A DNA stretch of 64,000 bases from positions 5,642,001 to 5,706,000 of the forward strand of contig NC_135123.1 in NCBI RefSeq assembly GCF_050908995.1, read 5' to 3'. Position 1 is the first letter of the stretch. Each line of letters begins with the position of its first letter. The DNA comes from Andrena cerasifolii (taxonomy: Eukaryota; Arthropoda; Insecta; Hymenoptera; Andrenidae). The translations under genes were made by a program, and so were the position numbers. This document shows, in pieces, positions 44,781 through 58,738 of the stretch. The notes under the pieces were generated by a model. The model had not been told where the DNA came from. It did no database searches and saw only the letters and a list, made by a program, of their open reading frames with translations.

Positions 44781-45027
44781 AGGTGCGAATCCACGAGACG
44801 AAAGTATCGTGTCTCACGGCAGACTCGAGTCTCGCTAATCTCGCGAGACAATTATTTCAGTATTTTTTTAATTATTTTGTCATTAGTCTCGTGAGATTAG
44901 ACTCTCGCGAGACAAGTTGCTGGATATATTTTCAAGAATCTCACCCCTCGGGACTATTTCCATTTTTTACATTTAGTTTTTGCTGAGATTTTTGTCTCAT
45001 GTAAAATCTCATCGTGGATTCGCACCT
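44781..45027. mobile_element. 247-bp MITE with TTA duplication (Harbinger-like)
   Basis: Terminal inverted repeats AGGTGCGAATCCACGA and inverse TCGTGGATTCGCACCT, flanked by TTA (44778-44780 and 45028-45030). Internal paired blocks (GTCTCGCTAATCTCGCGAGA and its inverse) make it a near-complete hairpin. A 3-bp TTA target is typical of PIF/Harbinger-type MITEs. Confidence 0.82.
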
Positions 45028-45095
45028 TTACGAATATTCTATGGACTCGCGTAAGAGTTTCATTTGTGGTGTCCCAGGTCGCGGGTTTACGCGTC

Positions 45096-45550
45096 TTAAG
45101 GGGTTATGCATAGTCAGGCGGTCGAAAAGAGGCGAATATTTATGAATTTTTTTTTGAAGAAGGGGAAGCCTCTGATATGGTCCGTAAAAATTCGAGATTT
45201 TCATAAAAAAATTAAGAAGTCACCAGATTTTTTTTATGAAAGTCTCGAATTTTTATGGACCATATCAGAGGTTTGCGCCGAAATGACACATGTTCTACAC
45301 ATTCTGTAATTTTTTCCAAGTCGATTTGAACCTCAATTCGCTCGCAATCAAGGAAAAAATGAAGAGCAAAAAATATTCGAGAAAAACGCATTTAAAGTTT
45401 CTGGGCAAAGGCGACGTTTGACGTTTTTAGCTGCCAAATCTGCAATTTTGAAAATTTTACTATAAACCAAGCGGCATTGTATTAAAAAAAGATAGCACTT
45501 TCGGAAAAAGCAATAAAAAAATCGATTCTTCGACTGCCTAGTCCCCTTAA
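45096..45550. mobile_element. TTAA-flanked element (family of 39.2 and 55.4 kb)
   Basis: TTAA (45096-45099) then GGGGTTATGCATAGTCAGGC; the right end GACTGCCTAGTCCCC then TTAA (45547-45550). It has the family block GTCGAAAAGAGGCGAAT. An internal hairpin (CCTCTGATATGGTCCGTAAA and its inverse) lies at 45170-45275. It shares its right TTAA with the next element. Confidence 0.85.
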
Positions 45551-46290
45551 GGGTGACCAACACCTTGAAGCCCGGCAAAGAGTGCAATATTTTTGAATTT
45601 TTTGTTAGATATCCATACATCGTAGGAAAGTCATTGATATGGGGTTTAAATGTGCATATCCTGGACAGTATTTTAGAATTTTTGTATGACAAAATATACA
45701 GTTTTAATCGAGTTATAGAGGTCGCCGTAGAGCGCGACGCGTCGAACAGGATCTGATATGTTTTCCCACTTCATTCACGTCGCATTCATCTGAGAAAAAA
45801 AAGGAGAGTTTTTTTTAATCTATATTAACATAGTTACAGTTAACCATACGGAAATTTAATTACAATAATTTTTGGAGAAATGACGGAGCTTAAAGGATAA
45901 AGTCCTAAAAATTCGAGTCACTTTAAGTAAAAAATCAATATATTTTGGGGTGGAAAAAATAGTAAAAACAATTGATTTTTAATTTCCGTACGCTCAAATA
46001 TAACCATATTAAAATAGATTAAAAAAAATGCTCTCCCTTTTTTGCTCAGATGAACGCAACATGAATAAAGTGGGAAACCATCAAATCGTGTTCGACTCGT
46101 CGCGCTCTACAGCGACCTCTATAACTCGATTAAAACTGTATATTTTGTCACACAAAAATTCTAAAACACTGTCCACTACATGCACACTTAAACCCCATAT
46201 CAATGACTTTCCTGCGAAGTCTGGATACCTACCAAAAAATTAAAAAAAATTGCACTTTTTTCCGGGCTTCAAGGTGTTGTTCCCCCTTAA
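45547..46290. mobile_element. Palindromic TTAA-flanked element abutting the previous one
   Basis: TTAA (45547-45550) then GGGTGACCAACACCTTGAAG; the right end CTTCAAGGTGTTGTTCCCCC then TTAA (46287-46290). The arms of about 330 bp are inverted copies (e.g. AAAGTCATTGATATGGGGTT, CGAGTTATAGAGGTCGC, TGTTCGACTCGTCGCGCTC) around a short AT-rich centre. No coding. Confidence 0.88.
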
Positions 46291-49200
46291 TTTTAATTTC
46301 GCCGCAAACACCGTCGCGGAAGATTTATGTAGAAATATTCATTATCGGCGTAGGGGGCTGGTCCCGGGCCCTCTTCGAAGGGAAGTTCGAAGTATAGTTG
46401 CGCGACGATGTAATTGGAGTTCGAAAGTTTGGATTCATTAGTGCCGAAGCGGCCTTATCTTGAGATCTAATTCGTGATGCTTGGAGGATAGGCCGAGAGG
46501 CCGCCTGTTACTTTCAAGGACTTCCAAAGTATCCTTCGTTTGCCTTCGGTTCACGTACGTGGCCCCAATCCCTCGAACGGTTTCTAACGAGCGACTGCAA
46601 TGCCAGCGGCGACTAAAAATTCCTCGGCTTATCGATCATCATCCTCGCCCTCTGCTCTCTTCATCGTTTACTGATCAAGCTCGCTTCGCCAACCATAGAG
46701 CGTACAATCCTCCAGAAAGCCACGCAAGTGCTTTCGAAATATTTCTCGCGTTACAACTCTCGTTTATGCTACGTAGCGTTTCACTCTCCGGGCTCCTATC
46801 GACGTAGAGTGCCCATCCAGAATGCCTGATCCCTGTTGCAGCGCGATGGATTGGACGGCGAAAAGAGTCGCTCGCCGTTTTCGCGTCGACTCCCCGCCAA
46901 TTACAACTCGAACAAAGGACGTTTACGCGAATAATCGCGTTGCCGTTTAACGGACCGGACTAATTACCCGTTCCTCCCGAGCAAGGAACGCATAATTCTC
47001 CGGCGGAAACGACAGCCAGCAGATTGGAAACTCCTTGAATCCAGCTCAGCAATGATTCGCCTGGCACGCGCACCCGCTTACACGGCCAGGTGAAATGGAT
47101 TAGTTTCGCAAATACACAAATACCTTGGAGGAAGCGTGTTTCGTGGCCGTTACGCCTAATTTAACCAGTGTTTCTGCGCTGCCGGAAGCCGATGGCGCCT
47201 GCTAGTCAGACGGATCGCGTCGATTCCCATCGATCCCCCGATCACCTCGCGGAGGCTGCGAACTTGGCGATTGTTTCGATTATTCTGAAACGATATTTGG
47301 CTCTTGTAGCTGCTGGTACCTGGGACAATGTTTGAGAGGGAATATGAGAATCTTTTTAGGAGGAAGTGTCTCGAAAGATAGTTTTTAAATGTGGCATGAT
47401 AGCAGGGTCGAATCGGATCACTTTGCGTTTGATGGTAAAAAAATAATAATCAGACAGTAAAACACGAATTTTTTAATATATATTCGCGATTAGTACACCT
47501 TTCGCTTTAACATGAATATTTAAAAATTAAAACTGAATATAAAAATCTTTCTTTTATAAATGAAAGACGAAAAAGTGGAAATATCCGATTCGCCCTGAAT
47601 AATCTTTTTGCAAAGCTGGATTAAGTTAGAAATGTAAACACAGTGCGGCTGTACTCTTGCACCTAAAAAGAGAAGAAAGAAACCCCATAAAAGAAACTTC
47701 AAAAAAGTAAAAAAATTACGCCAAGTACATGAAATAAAATAAATCAGAAAAGTAGAAGGTAATAATAATTACAAAAAAAAATGTGAAATCAAAACGAGCT
47801 GCAAGTATATAAAGGTAAAGCTGCTTTCTTTTCCGCAGCGTGCAAAGGAGATATGTATATGAAATAAATCACAAAAGAATAGAAGATAATAATAATTGGA
47901 ATATAAAAAAAAGATGTGAAATCAAAATGAGCTGCAAGCACATAAAGGTGCTTTCCAACTGCGCTTAAGATGACACAACTACATATACACAGCTAAAATG
48001 CTATCGCGGACATTTTAATAATGCGAAGATAAAATGTAACATCTAGACATTTGCCTAGATGTCCGCGGCCTGGAAGTCAAATACTTGGCGTGGCCAGGTT
48101 AGCTCAAGGTGTCGACGAATAAGAATTGTTTAAAAACGGACCGGACTAATTACCGGGTCTGAACGGGTAATTGATATTTTTTATAACAGAGAATTAATTA
48201 CTTCGAGAATTCATTGTTGGAAAGTATTGACTTTATTTATTTTTAAAAGACTTTGATATTATGTACACAATTTTTATAAGATTTTTTAATAATTACACAC
48301 TTTTTACAAATACATCCTAAACACTGTATTGATTTTGTACGATTGATTTGTACAAAAGAATTATAAGATTCTTACAATTTATTTTTGTATGCAAGTTTAG
48401 TTGGATTTTTGGAAGAAATTATTCGCTCGAATACTTGTAGAGCACACTATATACGATATTTCAATTGCGTAACCATTTTTTAAATGAATTTCTTAGATCT
48501 GGGAGGCATGGACCTTTAATTTCAGAAGAGAATAATAATATTTTAGAAATACTTAATAATTATAAAGTAGAAGCTATCTTAGGGGGTGCTGTACAGAATT
48601 TTTACAGTCACTGAAAGTAGATATCTACTAAATAGCTTGATTATATTAGAAAAATTTACACACAAAAATTTTACCACAAACAACACGAAATGTAAATTTT
48701 CAATTAATCGTTTACACACTTTCTATATGCAATCGCAGTCAGCGACCTACTCTTTCAGGTTCTGATTTTCGTCACCAGGCAGCATATCGCAGTTTATCCA
48801 ATCCCAATACCGGGACCCCATTATAATTCATATCCAATCACTTTGAGTGGATTATCGATGGCAGGAAGTGGTCCGCGCCTTCTTTCCTGACATCCTTTTG
48901 CCCCCGAGCTTGCCATCAATCTCTGATAAGTAAATGCTAGTCCACGCGTCTGTTATTCGTAAGTGAAAAAAAAAATGATTCCCCGTACAGGACCGTGTCT
49001 TCGCACGTTTTATATTTACTGTCAGGGGGAGGGAAGAGGGGTGCGATGTATTTGAAATTTTCATAAATCCCCTCGGTGCTCTCTGGCGAATTATCCGGGG
49101 GACGAGGCAGAAGCAAAGTTAAGTGAATAATCGTTAATGACAAGCCGAAGTGCCGATGGGAAGCCAGTGGAAAAACGACGCCCGAACGGGCAGTGTCGAA

Positions 49201-49680
49201 TCGAGCCTTGAACGACGTTGATTTTCCGGGAAACTTCTTGGGAAAGAGGTCCGAGAATGTCGGTGGATTCTCAAGTACTTGGCCAGAAATCGAATGGAAG
49301 GTTCTTTTTGCGGAGGACAGAACGCGATCACGGCGGCCAGAGGCTGGTTCCTCTCTCGGCTGACCCTAATCGGACCAACCCACTGCTAAGTCTGACTAGA
49401 ACTGGGCGTAACCACTGCGAGGGATCCAGTTATCCGCGACGTTCCACGATATCCTCTTTTTATTGCTCGCGCTTTGGATGTGTCGCGACAAGAGTTTCGG
49501 TTCCTCGAGGTACTTGACGGGCATTCGGCTCGACCCCCTTGCGGAAGACTCTCGAAGACGTCAAAGATTGAAACACCCCCGCGCGATGGAAACTGTAGCA
49601 TTTCTTGCTTGCCGAAGGGAGTGAAATTAAAGAATTACATTTCACCAATCGAAACGCCGTGAAGTAAACACAGAAGACTT
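46291..49680. other. Mixed DNA with a local duplication, no gene recognised
   Basis: GC-rich at 46.3-47.3 and 48.8-49.65 kb, AT-rich between. In the AT-rich part about 90 bp is directly duplicated with 133-bp spacing (47725-47815 and 47858-47949; shared GATGTGAAATCAAAA and GAGCTGCAAG). The 20-mer AACGGACCGGACTAATTACC occurs at about 46948 and 48135, at both edges of the AT-rich stretch. No exon chain was seen. Confidence 0.5.
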
Positions 49681-50715
49681 TTAACCTTTACAGGACCGGA
49701 TTTTTTTCGCGAAGATAGTAGTTTTCAGTTTCCAATAATTTTTATATATATATATATAACATATGTAGGATTCTTTTTGTAATTTAAGTTAACTCACAGG
49801 GATCGCAAGATAAAGAATAAGTTTATTAATGTGATGGAAAAAAATATAATAGAATAAAGTAAAACATGCACAATGGTTCATGCTTCGGAGGCTTCATGCG
49901 CCGATCGCCTCTTGTTGCCGTTGCGATCTTCTTTTTCTTTCACCATGGGCTTCTCGATTCACTCATCTCAATCGCTCGATCCTTCACATATAGGTTGTAC
50001 AGAATTTGCACAAGAGCCCCTAAAGTGGCTTTGCTTGTCCGGAACGGTAATACAATTTTTAATATTTTTTAATTTAACAAATACTGTATGTCTGGGGGAT
50101 TTTGGTACTGCTGATCGCGAATCTGTAGTCGGATTGTAAAAATATTTTACCTACATGGCAGTTTTACCGATCTACAGGCGTGAACACATAACAAAATTCA
50201 AAAAACTTTCATTTAGCGTTACCCACAGCTAACGACGTATCAACATAGTATCACCTTTTCTTTTTCCTTATTTTTTTTTGCATGGTTTTAATTGTTATTT
50301 TTGGTATAAAACTATAATTCCCGTGATAACAGTAATATCAAATAATAATCTCAGAGATAGCGAAAACAGTAAATTCTAGTTTCAGAGATGGTGATAATAT
50401 CATTAAATCAAATTATGCTACCCGAAATGCATATGGCAGAATTCTGCAAAGCTAAGAATGTCCAGGAACTACTCATTACATACCGTCGGTTTTATATTTC
50501 ACTTGCCAGAGCCGGCGCATCCTAGCGGCAGAAACGTAACTATTATTCTGCACGACATTCGCACACATTCAACAGAACGAATTTATAGTCGCCATACGTA
50601 CAAACACAGTCGAGAACTAACACACATACACATACGTATTTATACTTTAAATCATTTTTAAATAGCGCGCTTACTCAAAACCCCAAAAGGGGCTTTGCCG
50701 GTCCCCTATAGGTTA
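49681..50715. mobile_element. Probable TTAA-flanked element, about 1.0 kb
   Basis: TTAA (49681-49684) then CCTTTACAGGACCGGA; the right end is the inverse of CCTATAGGGGACCGGC before TTAA (50712-50715). The motif AGCCCCTAAAGTGGCTTTGC also occurs inside, like the right-end AAAGGGGCTTTGCCGG. The open frames at 49866-50139 have no recognised domain. Confidence 0.55.
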
Positions 50716-50741
50716 AAAGAAATTAATTAAATTACTCTATG

Positions 50742-51012
50742 TTAAGAGGAGGTTCCGATGTTTAGGAATTAATTAGAGGAAAACTACCACAGATAACTTA
50801 ATGAGACTTTTTGCATTGTATTAAGAATGTCTTAAACTATAGAAATATATATGTTTCTTCTGTAATTAATCTTTGTAAATGGCACTGGGGATTCTTTGAA
50901 GTGGTGGTGTCAAAAAAAATTCATCCAAAACGGTGGGACTTGTAGCACCTAAGCCAGTGATCTGAAATAAGAGACAATGCCAGATTATTAAAGGGCATGA
51001 AATTCCCTAGTG
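50742..51012 (-). mobile_element. Truncated TTAA element, relative of the 58.7 and 60.6 kb copies
   Basis: TTAA then GAGGAGGTTCCGATGTTTAG, followed in inverse orientation by the right part of the 60.6 kb element (GTTTTCC..., GACTTTTTGCATTGTATTAA, AATAAT...CCAAAACGGTGGGAC, GCACCTAAGCC, CAGATTATTAAAGGGCATGA). The other end is missing. It keeps the uninterrupted target site of the hAT MITE found in the 60.6 kb copy. Confidence 0.8.
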
Positions 51013-51212
51013 GACATAGGTTTAAAAATTATTTTTCGATCGAAAAATCTGAAACTTGCACCATGTTTTTATGCATCTTTGCAAAAGTTGTATTTTTTTT
51101 ATTAATTTTTAATAATCAAAAATAGGAGTTTAATATCGACCATCACGCCGCCGTTGTCCGCTGGTGTGCATGATATTTCTGAAACCACTGAACCTATTAC
51201 CTTCAAATTTTA

Positions 51213-52094
<882 letters not shown>

Positions 52095-55000
52095 AATAAT
52101 AATAATGATATAATAATTTGTTAATCGCTCATGTGATCGGTTACGGTAGCAATAGGTATACCTATGCATGTAAAGTGCCGATACGTTTAATGTTAATAAT
52201 TGCGTAGAATTCAAAAGCACAGGAGAATTTCCATTGCACTTCCGTTCAACTTTAAACGCTTATTTCGCCAGACGACAATAAAAGGAACGACCCGAAAAGT
52301 GTACGTAAATCATTACGAAAATAAGGAAAAGGGGGATTTGAATGAAAAAGAAAGAAGCAGACACCGCAAATACCGTTTAATCCCCAGCAGCGGGGGAGAC
52401 TAGCGACAGGGGCGGTGGTACCAGGGGAACCGGGCTCGCCAACCGCCGGAAATTACGAGGAGCAGAATTATTTTTCCATATTGGCGTCGTTCGAATCCGA
52501 TGCACGCGGCGCACGTTATATCGCGATGGCAGGGCCGATGGTTATTTTCCATCTGGAAAGAAAACATTTGCCAGCAGCGTCTCGCCTCCACCCCGCTACG
52601 CGGGACGGATCGTTTTACAGCGGGAAATTCGAACTGCGCCCTCCTATATCGGATTGACTTCTGAGGTGGGACCGGCGGGCGGGGGAGGCGGAGACGGCGG
52701 GCTTCCGGTTACACATCAGACAAGTGATGGATCGCGAATAAATGGGGAATATCGGCTGGAAATATTAGAGATATTAAAAAGGAGAGGCCTCCTTTGCTCG
52801 TCATCCGCATCCTTTTAGAAGAGCCCGGCCGCCGCCCCTTGCTCGCCGTATCCGTCATCCTCGACAGATTGAAATCCGACGCTACCAAATTATTCTTATC
52901 GAACGACCGGCCCTCGACGGTGAGCCTCGTCGGGGCTTCGGGGTTCCTTCTTCCCTCCCGCCACTCGGCCGAAATATCTCAGCGGCACCTTTCGCCGAAA
53001 GGGGCACTGAAATCAACGTTTTTGTTTTTTTATAAAAGGTTGTTTATTAGAAGAACATGTACAGTCAACAAATTAGAGGCACCAACAGTCAAAGGGGTCT
53101 GCCGCATACCGAACGCGTAATAGATAAGAGTACTGGCACTCAGTCAGGAATTCTTATGGGATTATTCAGACTAGGGGGAGCCGCCCCGCAAACGGGCAAC
53201 CTTACGGTCCCTGAGCTCTCTCAAATGAGGGCTGTCGATGGATAGCCACCAATATTTTTCCACCGAAATCAACGTTGCCTTCTAATACGAGGCATCCCAA
53301 ATCAGCAGATACTTCTGCGATGGTCCGCGCAGCCACCAGCAAAGTGTTAATAAATGCCCACGCTGGTCATCGAGCACGCCCATTCCGTCCACCCTCCGCG
53401 TGCACGGAGCGGAATTTTATTACGCAAAAGCGGCGATCAAAGGGCCCGTAAAGGTCCAAGCAAACGAGTTAATTAATGGCGGGCGACCGAACAGATGCTC
53501 CAGCAGCGACAGGGCCGTAAGTTTCGGCTTAATTTCGGGCGGATTTCTAAGACCCTCGGCCGCTCCTTTTCCCTTTTATGGCATCCGCCGGAGCCTCGTT
53601 TCGCGCAACGGGAACGTTGGAGGGTGAAAGGGAAGGTGAGGGAGGAGGAGAAGAAGAAGAAGAAGGAGAGGAAAAAAGGGAAACGGGAAAACAGCCAAGC
53701 CGAGCGAGATTGCCTGTTCTCTAATTTACAACTAGGCAGGGCCTGGCCTTAACAATTTACGCTGCTTCTTACAAGGCCGCCATCCAAGGCTTTCCGCGTG
53801 TATCCTCCCGACCCTCGCTCGGCCCAGATTCCGAACGTGGGGCGGGGGGAGGGCGAAAGAGGCGTCGCGACGCCGTATTGCACCGAAGAGAACACTTTCG
53901 CCCAAGCTTCCCGCTTCCAGCGTCGCCGTTCGAGAGGAAGAATTACTACCTCGTTAACGGGGCGATTGATTCCGATTATAGCTGGCGTCCTCGATCCTCC
54001 AACGGCTGGCACCCGCGTTATTGCCTCCTGGGGAGAAATGATGTAATCTTCTTTCTGCTCGCAGTCCATCGACGACCGTCGAAAAATCCTTCGATGAGAA
54101 CTTCCCGGCGCTGGTGGTTAAACGTTATTTCGCATTTAGAAGGATTACTGAGGGACGAAGCGGGGGGTAAGTGGATGGGGACGTTCGATTTTAACGCCTT
54201 TCTTTAGGTTTCTCTGTTGCTTTTTTCGAGGGAAGCGCGACGTTGTTTCGAGTACACAGGGGATGACCAGCGCGGAATATCGGCGGACATTTAGGGGGAA
54301 GGTTTTAGCGGAAGCGTGCCGAGAGCTCGCTGTCCCGCTGGCCCGCCTAACGCACCCCGACCCTTTGACCATCTCAATGAACGCAATTTGAAATGTCCGC
54401 CACGGTAGCGGCAAGTAATTTTTTAACTCTAAAGCACTGGCTTGCGCTTTGCTACAGCCTGCGAGGCTCCCCTTTGTAAAGGGAGCACGCGTGTTCGCTG
54501 CACGGAGCGCAATATACGTTTGTGTCTCGCGAAGGGCTGTTGTTGAACTTTCATCATCGTCCAGAGAAATATACGCCTGCCTTCTTTTTTTTTTTAAACG
54601 AAAAAGAAAGCCCCGCTGCCTTTCGCGAGCCGAAATTATTTTCGCCAAAGTGGAGGAGCTTATGTCAGCGAAAGGCAGCAATTGAATTCGCTTCGGGAAG
54701 AATTTTATGGTCGCGCGGGGCGGCTCGGGACCAGAGAATGAACAGTGAATTCTACGGAAATTCGACGGGGCTTATTCCTCATCCCGGATCGCTGGAAAAC
54801 AGGAACGGCGCCGCCACTCCGGGCGGCGAATTTGCATTAAACGAAACGGCGCATTGTGATGAATTCGATTAAAACTTTGTTAATAGAGACCTTTGCACAC
54901 TTACGGGTGGAAGTTTGAACAGTCGCTGTGCGTAAACAGCAACAGAAAGTTAGATATGAAAACCGCAAACTTGCTTAGAGTCTAATCTAGTCAGTCGAGT

Positions 55001-55397
55001 TTCATAAATTTTAAAAGTCAAACACGTTTCCGGATTATCTAACGCTGTAACCGGGGGAAACTTTCGCCCGGTTTCACCCTCGAAACTTGCCACCTCCCTC
55101 CCCTCTCCCTCCCCCCCACCACCTGGAATAAGCAGTCGGGTGGATTAATTTTAACGAAACGAATGAACAATATCCCCGCGTGACTCGAATTAAACGCACT
55201 TCCAGAAAAGCGGGGAAGAAAGTCTCATCGATTATCTCGATCATGTAATTTGCATGCTGCGAATCAATTAATTTCTCGTCAGGATCATTCAATAACGTTA
55301 TTCCGCTTCAGTGGAGTAATCTCTTTCTGGGCGTGAAATACCGTTTGCTACAGAAGATGATGTAACGGGCACACAGATAACGAGCTTCGGATTTCCA
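52095..55397. other. GC-rich DNA without recognised genes
   Basis: CpG-rich with purine-rich tracts (53.62-53.69 kb). Frames up to 178 codons (54145-54681, minus) lack known motifs and overlap opposite-strand frames. TATA-like TTTTTATAAAAGG at 53.03 kb has no gene attached. Confidence 0.4.
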
Positions 55398-55858
55398 TTA
55401 AGGGGTTGCGCCTAATCAGGCGGCTGAAAAGAGGAGAATGTTTGTGAATTTTTACGAAAGTACTGTTTTACAAAGTTTTCGCGCGAAAAAAATTAGGATT
55501 TCAACTTTAAATAGCGGCTGTTTTGTTTTAAATTAATATTTCGGAAATTCCCTCCGTCAATCAGGGGATACATTAATATAGTAACGAAGTTTTTGTTTGT
55601 TTTTTATTTTAGATAATCTGGTTCCGAATGGCAATGCTCACCGCAAAAGCAAATTTTTAAAAATGCTTCTTGGATGTCGCATGTTATTTTATTATAAACG
55701 TAAATATTTTTGTACGAAAAAATTACCAAATGTTCTTTAAATGTTGCTCTTTTAAGCGCAAAAAGTTCTGTAAGAATATATGCTTCCGCTTTTTCAAAAA
55801 AAATTCACAAACATTCGCCTCTTTTCGGCCGCCTGACTACTTAGGTGCAACCCCTTAA
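55398..55858. mobile_element. Complete TTAA-flanked element (461 bp with targets)
   Basis: TTAA (55398-55401) then GGGGTTGCGCCTAATCAGGC; the right end GCCTGACTACTTAGGTGCAA then CCCC TTAA (55855-55858). About 45 bp of terminal inverted repeat includes GAAAAGAGG(A/C)GAATGTTTGT. It is the intact reference for the truncated inverse copy at 39.2 kb. Confidence 0.88.
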
Positions 55859-56125
55859 GCAACTTACAGAGAAAGCAACTTGGTAGTTCGTAATAATCGA
55901 GGCCTTATTTTACGGCTGAGGGTTGCACGATGCGTAGACGCGAGGGGTTCTGAAACCGCGAAAAAATCATAAAACATCAACGGATGATCCACCAACCGGT
56001 TTCCCCACAATGCACTTTGTTTAAAAGCAGAAGCTTAAAGTATTCGCTGCTCGATGGAATCTTCCGAGCGTGATCAATTTTTTAAGAGCCTCTTGCAACT
56101 TGGTGGGAAAATATTCCGCGAGTCT

Positions 56126-56948
56126 TTAAGGGGGTAGGTGTGGATGGTAGGAAAAGAAACGATTTTTTTTCTTCATTATCTCGCAGTTTGCGGTGTGACA
56201 AATATTTCTGCAAAGCGACTTTTTGAAATTCGAAATATTAACGGAAATGTAGAGGTTCAAAGGTATTGCCTCTCGTACGGCACTATTGTCTGTAAAAACT
56301 TTTAATGCGTTTTTCTCGAAACAGGGTTTTTCAGGATGGGCGTTTGCACATCTCGAAAACTACTGTGCCGATCCAGTAGCTCTTTTGCGTACACGTTCAT
56401 AACACAACTGGCTATGGTTGGAAGCTCGGGCGAGTTTCTTATAAAAGATTAATTTTACAGAAGGAAAGCAGCAAAATTTTTCGTGAAAATCGAACAGTTT
56501 TACTAAAAATTCTGCAAAGGGTTTAGCAGGGTAAGTTTGGGCAAACGGTCCCCATGCCGATTCTTGGAGTTGCTATTTTTTAAACAATTATGTAAGGTAC
56601 CATTATGTAAAGTTTTAGATCGTACCTCCCCCATTTAACGGTAATACGCGGGTAAACGCCTTTAACGTTATTATTTTTTTTCTCGGTTACTACTTAAGAT
56701 ATTTAAATGAAAAAAAAACGAAAAAATAGCTACACACTAACTGCATTTCACATATTTTTCTCTAAATTGTACATCAATTATTAAGGGTAGAAAAAAAATT
56801 ATTCTTTGGGGGTGGTTTCTGGAAACAACCTTTTGAGTGAAAACCTCCAAAAAAAAATCAAGAATAATGGATGGGGTAGCAATTTAAGAATTAATAGTAA
56901 TAAAGAAAATCGATTTGTCGAGATTTCAATAATCTTTTACACCCTTAA
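56126..56948. mobile_element. Probable decayed TTAA-type element
   Basis: TTAA then GGGGGTAGGTGTGGATGG at the left; TTAA at 56945 preceded by ACACCC may be the right end (weakly inverted). It contains the recurrent internal block AATGCGTTTTTCTCGAAACA and CATCTCGAAAACTACTGTGC. Confidence 0.4.
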
Positions 56949-57140
56949 GGGGTAATATTTAAAGATTTTTTTCTCAATAAATACAACATGTAATGAAATA
57001 ACTCTTCTTGAAATTTATTAAGCTACTCTTAAGTTATACAAAAAAATTTAAAAAGATTGTTTCATGTTTTTTTATAGCGTCAATGTGACACCTTCAGAAA
57101 AGAGGTATGTTCCAGGCTTATCTGAAATAAAGAATTCGAA

Positions 57141-57352
57141 AAGATTCTTAATCTGTATGAATGCACTATCGCCCGCAGCTCAATCAACAATTTTCGTTGA
57201 CGAATAAAACAAAGTGGCGCCGGTTTGAACGAAAAAGTTTCCCTAAAGATCATTTTCTCGAACGTACCCCGAGAAAAATCTCGGTTACTTTTCTTCAAAA
57301 ATTGTTAACTGAGCTACGCGCGATAGCGACGCTCATACAGATTAAGAATCTT
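57141..57352. mobile_element. Palindromic MITE (about 212 bp)
   Basis: The left arm AAGATTCTTAATCTGTATGA ... CTATCGC ... GCAGCTCA is inverted at 57308-57352. A fragment of the same arm occurs at 41.88-41.91 kb. The target duplication is not clear. Confidence 0.7.
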
Positions 57353-58738
57353 CTCCTTAACCCCATCTTTTGCCGTCCGCTATTGAGTCTGTCTTATAAT
57401 TACACCCTCCGAAACGCGTATGTAAAATATAATACCAATCCAGCTGCATCCACTTCGTTGATACGTTTTAATCTCTGACTCGATAAACTATCGACAGAGA
57501 AGCTACCTGCCCCGTTGCTTGCTTAATCGAATGAATTGCAACTTCAACGAGGCAACGGTAAACTAAAGTTCGTTTCGCGTGACGATTATCAGACACGACG
57601 AAGCGCGTTAACAGTATCTTCGTAATAAATTTTACGTAATTACTCCACGCGCCGGGGCTTCTTTTTCCATTTCGCATCGAGTTTGTAAAGGCGATGCTGC
57701 TGATACCCGATATTCCGTTCGCTCGCGCGGTGCCTGCGGGTGGTGAGTTTATAACGACGAAACCTTAGGAATCCTCCTTAAATTGTTTAACGATAACGCG
57801 CCGCAATTAACGGCCCCGGCGAGATTTTCCGGCCGAGGCTACCCCTCGCGAAATTTCCGAAGCGAACGATTCTTCCGCGGCCTGCCGCGGCTGAACTTCC
57901 CGTCCGCGGGCGGCGCCCGCGAACGTTGCCGCGTAGCCCGGCGCGTTGTTAAACTTATTTCATTAAATTTGCCAGCCGAGTGTCTCGCAGGCCCGCGTGA
58001 ACGTTGAACTCCGCGTTCCAATCCGCGGGGCACTGCTAAGAAAATGAAATTTGCAATTCAGATGGGTAGGAAAAGCTACGGCTCCCCGCCGCGGGATTGA
58101 CGCCCGCCGCTTTTCCGATGAGCGAGTGGAAAATTCCTGGCTGTCGAGAATACGAGTGACTAATCCCGGCGTGCGCGGACTAGATAACATCGCGTTACGC
58201 CGCTCCGAGGGGCACAAAGTCACGGTGGTCGCTCGGAGGAGAATAACAACGGAGATTCACCGGGGTAAATCGTTGTAACGAACAACGGCGTAATTTCTGA
58301 CACCGGCGGAGGGGCGGCACAAACGCGCGCATCCCGCGCGAGATTCATCTTCCTAATGGAGCGACGCGTGCGATTTCATTTTCGTTTATTAATTTCGTTA
58401 ATGGCGTAATCTTCAGCCTGCAGCCGATTACTGTCGGCAAGACTGCAGCGTTCCGAATCAATTTTCCAAGGAACGGGAGAATCTGCGCATCCACCCCGCC
58501 CGCCCCCGCCCCCCCCCCCTCCTGTGCCCACGGTTTCGAGAGTGCCTGGTGAAAAATTAATTTTCTTAATGCAACACTATCTGCGAAGTGAGGTGAGCGC
58601 CGAGATTGCGAAATAATTAGTGTGGTTCCCGGGCTTGTCCGAGGAACGCGCTTAAGGAGAATTCTCCACGTCTCGGGCGTAAGTTTGTAAGTCTCTAGGC
58701 TGGGCCACCTTTCATACACCCCTCCCCGATCCACTGCC
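57353..58738. other. GC-rich DNA without recognised genes
   Basis: CpG-rich from 57.5 kb; open frames on both strands are composition-driven. Nothing else is supported. Confidence 0.4.

Noticed and set aside
52490..52520. tRNA-like GTTCGAATCC
   Set aside because: No matching acceptor, D or anticodon stems around it.
54145..54681. 178-codon minus-strand frame
   Set aside because: No recognised motif, overlapped by plus-strand frames, in CpG-rich DNA where chance frames are common.
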